Under the pieces are notes generated by a model. The model was given only the letters and a program-made list of their open reading frames with translations, was not told where the DNA came from and made no database searches. Positions 6,925-15,900 of a DNA stretch of 23,770 bases are shown piece after piece. How positions within the stretch are numbered: position 1 is the stretch's first letter; the number at the start of each line of letters is the position of its first letter. Location: the NCBI GenBank assembly GCA_964523005.1, contig CAZFZL010000012.1, positions 1 to 23,770 of the forward strand. Direction: 5' to 3'. A program made the translations under genes and the position numbers. The stretch is from UMGS1307 sp964523005. GTDB taxonomy: Bacteria; Bacillota; Clostridia; Oscillospirales; CAG-382.

Positions 6925-8013
6925 TTAGTTTTCCAGGTTGGGATAGATCCAGTTCGGATCGTTCATGACTGAATCAAAATCGTCAAGAATATCAAGAAAA
7001 ACGTCCGCAATGCGCGGGTCAAATTGGGTAGAACGCCCCTTGATGATCTCGCTTCTTGCTGTTTCAAGCGACATATTGTTTCTGTAGCGCCTGAAAGAAG
7101 TCATTGCATCGAAGGAATCCGCGACGCAGATTATCCTTGCGTTCTCCGGTATTGCTTCGCCGGCGAGTCCGTCCGGATATCCTTTGCCGTCGTAGCGTTC
7201 GTGATGTCCGAGCACCGCGGGCAGAATACTTTTGAACATAGAAGCCGACGACAGTATATCACGGGCATATTCCGGGTGACGCTTCATCTCGGCGTATTCG
7301 GATTCAGTGAGCCGTGAATCCTTGAGAAGGATGCTGTCGGGTATCTTGATCTTTCCTATGTCGTGAAAGAGTGCGGCGAGCCTTAGCTGTTCGATTTCTT
7401 CCTCGCTTTTTCCGAGGCTTTCGGCTATGCGCTCCGACAGCAGCGCCACACGGTCCGAATGACCGCGCGTATATATATCGCGTGCATCAACAGTAGAACG
7501 TAGAGCGTTGATTATATCTGTATAATTATCTCTAAGAAGCTCGTTCGCATCGCTGAGCTGCTCGTTTTTCTCCTCAAGCTCGTCGCGGTATGCGCGTATC
7601 GTACGCATCTGCTGGATCGATTTAACGCACGATTCTACAAGCAGCTCCAGCTGATCGAACCGCTCGCTTTTTTCAAAATAACCCTGAATGTTGAGCTCTC
7701 TGATGGTCTTGACGGGAGGCGCCATGCTTTTGTGCCCGGTCAGCAGTATGATGAACAGGTCGTCGTTGAATTCTCTTATTCCGGCGACGACTTTGTCTCC
7801 GCAGATAGGGGTCATGAGAAAGTCGAGAAGCAGTATATCGTAGGTCGGATTTTGGCGTATACGTTCTATGGCGCGTGCTGGGTCATTTTCCATATCGACG
7901 GTATATCCGAGCGAGCTGAAATATGATTGAAGAGTAAGCGTCATTGTCGGGTCGTCATCAAGCGCCATTATTTTGATATCATTGGATTGGGCAATTATTT
8001 TATTCTTCCTCAT
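6925..8013 (-). CDS. Response regulator with HD-GYP c-di-GMP phosphodiesterase domain
   Basis: A 362-residue two-domain protein. Residues 13-130 form a receiver: acidic pocket D19-D21, phospho-acceptor D64 (LLLDFLMTP), T92 (LLTGH) and K115 (FEKSE). A coiled linker (about 137-165) leads to an HD-GYP domain (about 165-355) with the full metal-ligand set: H185 (TRGHSD), H217-D218 (FHDIGK), H246 (KRHPEY), H270-H271, the HHERYDGKGYPDGL signature, and D299 (VADSFDAM). Intact HD-GYP proteins usually hydrolyse cyclic di-GMP or related cyclic dinucleotides. There is no DNA-binding domain. The gene overlaps the end of the sensor kinase gene by 14 bp and has AAGGAGA before its ATG, so the two are made together and almost certainly form a pair. 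Confidence 0.93.
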   Translation of the reverse strand: MRKNKIIAQSNDIKIMALDDDPTMTLTLQSYFSSLGYTVDMENDPARAIERIRQNPTYDILLLDFLMTPICGDKVVAGIREFNDDLFIILLTGHKSMAPPVKTIRELNIQGYFEKSERFDQLELLVESCVKSIQQMRTIRAYRDELEEKNEQLSDANELLRDNYTDIINALRSTVDARDIYTRGHSDRVALLSERIAESLGKSEEEIEQLRLAALFHDIGKIKIPDSILLKDSRLTESEYAEMKRHPEYARDILSSASMFKSILPAVLGHHERYDGKGYPDGLAGEAIPENARIICVADSFDAMTSFRRYRNNMSLETARSEIIKGRSTQFDPRIADVFLDILDDFDSVMNDPNWIYPNLEN

Positions 8014-9943
8014 GGCTTGTGTCTCCTTCGGGGTCGTTTGATTGTGTTGTCTCGGAAGTATATATACTCTGTCCGATGCTTACTGTGTCGAGTGGTATCG
8101 ATATTCCAAAGATCGTACCGCCTTCGGGGTTATCTTCAAACCACATCGTGCCGCCGAAGTTGGCTTTGATCGACGAGTATGACATGAATATTCCGAGACC
8201 TGTTCCGACAGCGCCCTTATTTGTGACCATTTGCTTGAATAGAAGCTTTTTGACGTTATCCGGTATTCCGGTGCCGTGATCTATTACTTTTATTAGCAGG
8301 TGTGTTTCGTTGACGGAGACATCTATAATGATATTTCCACCCTGTGTGTTTCGCATGGCGTCTATCGCGTTTGTTACGAGGTTGTTCACAACCTGTACCA
8401 TGCTGTTCAGATCTCCGTGAATGAGTATATCGGTATCCATCGTCGAACGGTATACGAGCGTGCAATTTCCCTGCTTAAGCTCGTGGCGCAGTAGTATCGA
8501 TACGCGTTTGTACAGGTCGTCGACCGCGAAATCCGCGACTGAAACGCTGTTCATCGTCGTAGCTTGTCCTTTGACTGCCGTTATAATATCAGACATATAC
8601 GCGCACGCTTCGACTATTCGCTTCGTCCAGCTGCGCATTTCTTCGTATATCTCGCGGTAATCGTCCGGAGTGACTTCATTGTCGCCTATGCTTGCTTCGC
8701 TTTCGTCTATTAGGACATTTATTGATGAAGCACTGCCGGAAATGCCCATGATCGGTGTTTTCAGGTTGTGCGCTATACCGCCGACCATCTGACCAAGTGA
8801 CGCAAGGCGGTCACGCTCCATCATCTGTGCCTGGCTTTGCTGTAGCTTCTGCATACTTTCCTTGAGCTTTGTGACATCCTTGAAAAAAACAACAAAACCG
8901 ATGATCAATTGTCCGTTGAGAAGAGGTGTGACGTCGACCATATAATACTTTTTGATGAATTTTTCGCTTACAAGTATGACGATCGCCTGTTCGTAGGAGA
9001 TCGTGCTCTGTGACTGACGGCAGGATTCAATGGAATTGAGCAGCGTGTGAAGCCCCATGTTAGTTCCACCTACATCTTTAGTGCGCAGGTCGCTGAGCTT
9101 TACATTCTCCTTGATCTTGTATTCCTTGCCAAACGTCTCGGCAAAGGCTTTGTTAAAGCTTACGGCTATACTGTCGTCGCTGAGTACGAGGTATCCGTCG
9201 GACAGCTTGTTGAGCACCGTCTGAACGGCCATCGGCTTGATGTCGAGCATATGAAATTTAAATATTGCCAGTCCGTGCAGCAAAACAACGCCGATAACGT
9301 ATGAAAGCGGAGTGGTGACGATGGTGGATTCAAATCCGGGTATGGGGCCGCCAAGGCAGATCGCGTTGACGATGAGGGGAATCATGTTACCGGTCGCGAA
9401 CAGGATCGCCTGTCTGATATAGAGCTTGCTTTTGTTTGTGAAAGCGAATTTCAGCACGAGAAACGACGCGAGCACTGTACAGACGCTTGTATAAACACTG
9501 TGTATGTAGAAATACCAGCCCGGTATCATATCGGCGGCGTTGAGCGAAACGAATTCGTTCTGATAGAAAAAATGGTGCAGTGGATTGGTCCATACCATGA
9601 GCTGGGTGATGCACGGGATTACAAACAGCAGAAAAGTCCACCGCGGCAGCTTGTTCCATTCATATATAAAAATGAAAGCGATAAGCAGGACAAGAACCGG
9701 TATAAATCCGCCGAGGTTCGTTATACTGTCAACGATCCATACACCTGTCTGGTTATCATCCCTTATAAAGATAAGGGACATTATAGCAAGCAGCCAGATC
9801 GCCGTCAGCGCCGAGAGAACAAAGTATACCTTATGTACGAGCCTTACGTTGCCTTTGCGGTACATCGTTATTACGAATATGACCATGGCAAATACAATCA
9901 ACGTCAGGAGAACGAAAATCGGTTTTGTTACTACATCATGCAT
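8000..9943 (-). CDS. Membrane sensor histidine kinase with 7TM N-terminal domain
   Basis: A 647-residue kinase. Residues about 8-230 contain seven hydrophobic helices and the segment TNPLHHFFYQNEF, typical of the HisKA_7TM sensory region. A PAS-like domain follows (about 240-360). The H-box is AHNLKTPIMG with H392. The ATPase domain has an N-box (VNNLVTNAIDAM), a G1 box DHGTGIP (555-561), an FKQMVTNK segment and a G2 box GTGLGIFM (580-587). All catalytic elements are present, so it should be active. The last 30 residues are an acidic, Ser/Thr-rich tail. The ATG at 9943 has AAGGAAG 7 bases upstream. The gene begins 38 bp after the NRPS stop and overlaps the HD-GYP regulator by 14 bp. The signal sensed is unknown; self-sensing of the NRPS product is only a guess. 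Confidence 0.92.
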   Translation of the reverse strand: MHDVVTKPIFVLLTLIVFAMVIFVITMYRKGNVRLVHKVYFVLSALTAIWLLAIMSLIFIRDDNQTGVWIVDSITNLGGFIPVLVLLIAFIFIYEWNKLPRWTFLLFVIPCITQLMVWTNPLHHFFYQNEFVSLNAADMIPGWYFYIHSVYTSVCTVLASFLVLKFAFTNKSKLYIRQAILFATGNMIPLIVNAICLGGPIPGFESTIVTTPLSYVIGVVLLHGLAIFKFHMLDIKPMAVQTVLNKLSDGYLVLSDDSIAVSFNKAFAETFGKEYKIKENVKLSDLRTKDVGGTNMGLHTLLNSIESCRQSQSTISYEQAIVILVSEKFIKKYYMVDVTPLLNGQLIIGFVVFFKDVTKLKESMQKLQQSQAQMMERDRLASLGQMVGGIAHNLKTPIMGISGSASSINVLIDESEASIGDNEVTPDDYREIYEEMRSWTKRIVEACAYMSDIITAVKGQATTMNSVSVADFAVDDLYKRVSILLRHELKQGNCTLVYRSTMDTDILIHGDLNSMVQVVNNLVTNAIDAMRNTQGGNIIIDVSVNETHLLIKVIDHGTGIPDNVKKLLFKQMVTNKGAVGTGLGIFMSYSSIKANFGGTMWFEDNPEGGTIFGISIPLDTVSIGQSIYTSETTQSNDPEGDTSHEEE

Positions 9944-9981
9944 ATCATTACTTCCTTTTTGGGGCGTCTTTCAAAGTCGTT

Positions 9982-12900
9982 TTACTTATCGGCAGCGAAG
10001 CCCTGCAGAAGCAGCGCACAGTCCGGTTTGCTCCAGACAAAGCCTGCTTTTTCAAGCTCTTCAATCGTTTTCTCGCATTTTGTGACGATCTGTGCTCCGT
10101 TTTTTTCAATGCGGTTATACGCATCGGTCAAAAGCGCAAGGTCGGGTGAACAAGCCTTTGAGAGCGCTTCAAACAGCGTGAATCGGAATTCGCTGTCGCT
10201 CACTGTCGGTATATCTGGACGAAGTGCACGAATCGCTTCGGCTGAAGTAACGGTGTTCGGGTTGTATATGTGGAAGGTCTGCCGTTCGGAGTCTGCGAGG
10301 ATGACGATCGCTCTTGCGCAAAGGTCAACAGCCGTCAGGTCGATTTCCATGCTTGCCACCGGCTTCGGGATGCCTCCGAGCGCCAACATACCTCTGACGG
10401 TTTTACAGAACGAATTCGAACCGGGATCATGCTGGAATTTTCCGTCGGTGCTTCTGCCTACGAGCCTTCCTACGCGGAATATTTTGGCGTCAAGTCCTTC
10501 AGAAGAAGCTTTTCTGACGAGCTCCTCTGCATGGAATTTTGAACGGACATAGACGTTTTCGTCTTTGTTCTGCCCTATGTCAGTGCAGTCTTCGTCAAAC
10601 ACGGCGCTTTCTGTGCCGCCCGAAAGCAGGCGGTCGCCGCTTACGCTCAGCGTTGAAACATACGACAGCGTGCAGTGCTTCTGCTTGGCAAGCGTGATGA
10701 TATTCGCTGTACCGTTGACGTTGACAAGCTCGGCCTGTGCGTCGGGCATATAGTGGCGTACGTCGGCGGCAGCGTGGATTATACGCTTGAGTACCGTACC
10801 GTCCGGTACGCATATCGGTTTCGTTATATCTCCGGTGAGTATGCTGACATTCTGACGGTTGGCGTTCGTCCATTCGGATCCGAAATAAAACTCAAGTGTC
10901 TGCCAAAGCCGTTCTTCTCCGCCTCTGACGAGACATATGATCTTTTTCTCGCCGTGGGCGATCAGCTCATTGACAATATGCGCGCCGAGGTATCCCGTTG
11001 CTCCCGTCACAAGCACCGATGCATTATCCTGCTCATCCTGTGCGACCGGTGCTGTCTGCACTGACGCGGCGATGAGCGCCGACTGTCCGTTGATGGTCGG
11101 ATGCTCGTAGAACTCGGTCAGCGAGATGCTCCAACCGTGAGCGTAGTATTTTATAACCGTGTCCATCGCGGCGAGTGACGTTCCGCCCTGATCGAAGAAT
11201 GATTTGTCTGCGTCCGGCGTGTCGACGCCGAGCGCTGTTTTCCATATGTCGGTCAGTACCGTGAGTACGTCGCTGCTGTTATCTGCGGCGGCAGGCGCTT
11301 CATCGGTTTCGCGGTGTCCTGACGGTTCAAGGCTTTGCGTGAGAGCGCGCAGATCGGCTTTTCCCGTAACGGTATAAGGTATTGTGTCGACGGTGACGAT
11401 GCGTGAAGGGATCATATACGGCGGAAGTCCGCTGCCTATCGCCGCTTTTATCGTTTCCTCATCGGTAGGTGTGTCGCCCGGTACGATGAAGAGCACGAGT
11501 GAGCCGCCGGATTGTGCTTTCACAACGGCAGCCGCGGCATCGCGGGCAAAACCGTTTGAAAGAACGATACCCGTTATTTCACCTGTTTCTATGCGCTGAC
11601 CGTTGAGCTTGACCTGTGAATCGGCGCGTCCGAGAAATTCCAACTCACCGTTCATCAGAAGCCGCGCGAGATCGCCTGTTTTGTACATCCTCTCTCCGGG
11701 AACGAAAGGATCGGGCATGAACGACGCCGAGGTCAGCTCTGGCTGTCCGATATATCCTTCGGCGAGACTGACGCCGGCAATATATATTTCTCCGGGAACA
11801 GTCGGCATCACGCGCCTGTGATCTTTATCAAGTATATAAATACGCACGTTCGGCAGCGGCGTGCCTATCGTGGGCTTTACGGCATCCTTCATCAGCTTCG
11901 CGCACACGAACGCTGTCGTTTCTGCAGGGCCGTACATATTGTATATGTCGCCGCGGCAGGAACTGAGCATACGCTCTGCGAGCGAGGCAGAAACGGCTTC
12001 TCCGCCGGACATTATCATTTTCACGTTTTCAAGTGAACGCGTAAATTTTTTATCGTTGAGAAAGACCTGCATACGTGACGGTGTTGAGAACATCAGCGGA
12101 GCGTCGGCTCCGTCGATGAGCAGTGAGAGCATCCACGGCTGCATCATCTGTTCTTCATCTGCGATTATCACGGTGCGTCCGCAGGCAAGTGGGATAAGCA
12201 CTTCGACGGTGAATGAATCAAAGTGAACGCTCGACGAGAACAACACGGAATGGACTCCGGCCTTTTCATACATCTCACACAGCCGTGCGGTAAGGCTTGC
12301 TATTGCGCGGTGGCTTATCATGACGCCCTTCGGGACACCCGTCGAGCCTGAGGTGAACAGCACCTGTGCGATGTCGGTACTGCTGCGGTGTATCTCATGC
12401 GCAGCGTTCTGCATTGCGGAGTCAGCTTCGGTGAGCAGTATCTCTGTGCGGTATTTTTCGCAGCCCGGCAGCGCCCTGAGCGTCTTTTCGTCGCACAGAA
12501 TCGTGCTGCATGACGCGGCTTTCATCATTTCGTCTATTCGCGCTTCCGGAAGCGACGGGGTGAGCATCATATAAGCACAGCCGGCTTTGAGTACGCCGAA
12601 CAGCGTGCAGATCAATTCGTCAGTGCGTGCATAGGCGAGCGCAACAGTGCTGCCTTTATGTACTCCGAGCGAGATGATACGGTTGGCGGCTGCCTGTGCG
12701 CGTTTTCTGAACACTGTGTAGGATATTTTCTTATCTCTGAATATGATTGCCGGAAGCTCCGGGAATGAGTATGACACGGCGTCGGCAAGCTCATCACACA
12801 ACATATCGGTGAACGGCGCTGTCTGTCTGTCGGGCTTTGTGAAAAGTCTGTATGTATATTCCGCAGGCATGAAGCAGCTGTTGAAGAACGACAATGTTTC

Positions 12901-15900
12901 ACACATCAGAAGCGAGGACAGCGCGTGGACATAGCATTCGCTCCAGAATTTGATTGTGGTTTCGTTGAACAACGCCGTCGCGTATTCGGTGCGGAAGGAG
13001 TAATTGCCTTTTTCGCCGTATACTTCAAGCGTGAGATCAAGTTTTGCCGCGTTGAGGGCGGCGGGTATATATTCCAGCTTTTCGCCGCCGAGTGAAAAGC
13101 CCTCTGCCGAAAGCGGTCTGAAGGTTATAAGCGTGTTGAAAAGCGTGCCTGCTCCGGCGACGTGCTGTGCGCCGACGGCAGATATGATGTCGCCGGTGGA
13201 AACGTCCTTGTGAGCGATCATATCGTTGATGGTTTTAGCTATGTGTTTTATGTATTCGTTCGGCTTCAGCTCATTTTTTACATCGAGCCGCAGCGGCAGG
13301 GTGTTTATGAATGCGCCGAGCATATCGTATTCGTCCGCCTTTTCGCGGCACGATACGGGCGAGCCGGTCACGGGCGATGCACAGCCGGTGAGCTTTGAAA
13401 GCAGAATACCGAAAGCGCCTGCAAAGAACGAATACGGGGTGGTTCCGTTTTCGAGGCAGAATGCGTCTATTGCAGCACAAAGCGGCGCGGGAAGCGATGT
13501 ATCGAAGCCGCTGCCTTCGTATTTGTGCAGCTGAGTCCTTTCGCGGTCTGACGGCAGGACGCAGACTGTCTCTGCGCCGCTGAGGTTCTCTTTCCAATAA
13601 TCCATATCGGCGTCGACTGCGGCTTTGCCGCGCGAGGTGATTTCACAGGCGTAATCCTTGTAAGTCCGCAGCGGTTTTTCGGTCTTACCGCCGTATATAC
13701 TGTTGAGCTTTCTGAGAAGTATCTGTGTACCAAGTCCGTCGTTGATGATGTGGTGGATGTCGACAAAAAGGTAATTGTTTTCACCGTCATTCCAGAACGA
13801 CGCGCGCATGAGCGGCGGTACGGACAGGTCGAACGGCTTTACAAATTTACCGAGCGCAGCAGCAAGATCGGGAGCATCTATGCTGTCAACATGAAGCTCA
13901 GCCGAGTCGGCGATCTTTGCGACGGGGCTGTCTGTGCCGGGTATAAAATATGTACGCAGGGTGTCTTCCTGGCGTGTGAGCGTTTTAAGCGCTTGCGTGA
14001 GGCGTGCGGTGTCGACGCCTTTTCCGAGACGGAAGGCACCGGGCATATTGTAAAGCGTCATATCTTTTGCGAGCAGCGTGCTGAAATACATTGTCTGCTG
14101 TATTGAAGTGAGTGGATATTCGCTGCGCATGGCATGAGATATTGTGAGAGCGCCATCGCGAGACACTGACTTGCCGTCAAGCCGGGCGGCGAGCCGCGCC
14201 GCTGTTTTCAATACGAAAAGCTCCGGTATCTTGAGCGTTTTTCCGAGCCGGTTCTCTATTTCGTTGAGCGCAATGAGCGCGTTGAGCGAATCGCCTCCGC
14301 AGCGGTAGAAATCGCTGTCAACACCGATGGTATCGTTGTTGAGTACGTGCCTGAATATATCGAGCACTGCACGCTCAGTGTCGGTTTCCGGCTGTCTGTC
14401 TCCGGATTCTTGGGATGGGAAAGGAAGCGCTTTATAATCTATTTTTCCGTTAGCGGTAAGCGGCATATCCTCGAGCCGCATCCACGCGGATGGGATCATA
14501 TATGACGGCAGCTGTTGCGAAAGAAAAACGGCGCAGTCATCCTGTGATATTTCATCTTTTGCGGTATAGTAAGCCGCGATGTAATCCGATGTGTTCTTTA
14601 TTATCTTGACTGCCGCCTGCTCAATTCCCGGGAACGTAAGCAGCACGCTCGTTATCTCCTGCAGCTCGATGCGCAGTCCGCGCAGCTTGACCTGAGAGCC
14701 GATACGCTCTCCTATAATTATCTCGCCGTCCTTCGTCCAGCAGGCAGTATCACCCGAATCGTACATCGTTTCGTTCAGTTCAAACGGGTTCGGGATGAAA
14801 GCCTGCTCAGTGGCGTTCGGGTTGTTGCGGTAGCCTCTTCCGACACACATGCCGCTGATAAAGAGCTTTCCGTACGCTCCGATGGGCAGAGCGTTAAGAT
14901 ATTCGTCAAGCACATAGAGCTTACAGTTTTTCATCGGCGCGCCGGCGGTGATTATCGACGTGTTGCTAACGAGCTTGCAGCTCACGCCGACTGTCGTTTC
15001 GGACGGACCGTACTGATTGTATATCCTGGCGCACGTGACCTGTCTGAGCTGCTGGATAAGCTCTCCGGAGAGCGGCTCACCGCCGCAAATGATGCATTCC
15101 ACGCCCGAAAGTGCGCGCAGAAATTCGATGTTGAGCATATATGATTGCAGTCTTGACGGCGTTATTGCCATAAAGCCTGCCGAAAAACCGCGTATGAGCG
15201 ACGCAAGCTCCGCCGGGTCGTTCGCGGCATCGGCGAGGACAACTGTTTTTGCGTTGAGAAGTGAGACGATGCTTTCGAGTACAAACACATCAAATCCGAT
15301 GCTGCATAGTGAAAGCACGCCGCCGTGTCCGTAATGATCCGCCATCGCGTACGCAAAATTCGTGATCGAGCGATGCTCTATTTCAACACCCTTCGGCACG
15401 CCGGTGCTTCCGGAGGTGTATACTATATACGCGAGGTCGTTGGGAGAGGGTGTCTGTGTTTGATGTGCGGAAGGTATGACCTCTATATCTTCGAAGCACA
15501 GCACGTTTGCGCCTGCCTGTATGTAGAAACCGGAATACTTTTGCGATGTGAGCACGAGGGCTGCGTCACTGTCGGCAATGATGCGCTTTTTGCGCTCCGG
15601 CGGCAGCTCAGGGTCAATAATGAGCCACGCGTTCCTGCTGAACGAAGACGCGAGCATCGATACAACGAGCTCAAAGCCCCTCGGCAGACAGACAGCGATA
15701 ACGCTGTTATTTTCCGGAGCGGCGAGTGAAAACGCGTGTGCGTATGAATATACCTTTTCGAGAAGCTGTGTATATGTCATCCTGAAGCCCCTGTATATAA
15801 GGGCGACCTTGTTAGGATTGGATGATACGGCGCGCATAAAGCCTTCCGGTACTGTCGAATACGGCGGCTCGGAGGACGTGGAATTGAACTTATAAAGTAT

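Noticed and set aside
9500..10552. Long plus-strand open frame (350 codons)
   Set aside because: It runs antisense to the start of the kinase gene and the end of the NRPS gene, both certain; its low-complexity translation resembles no family.
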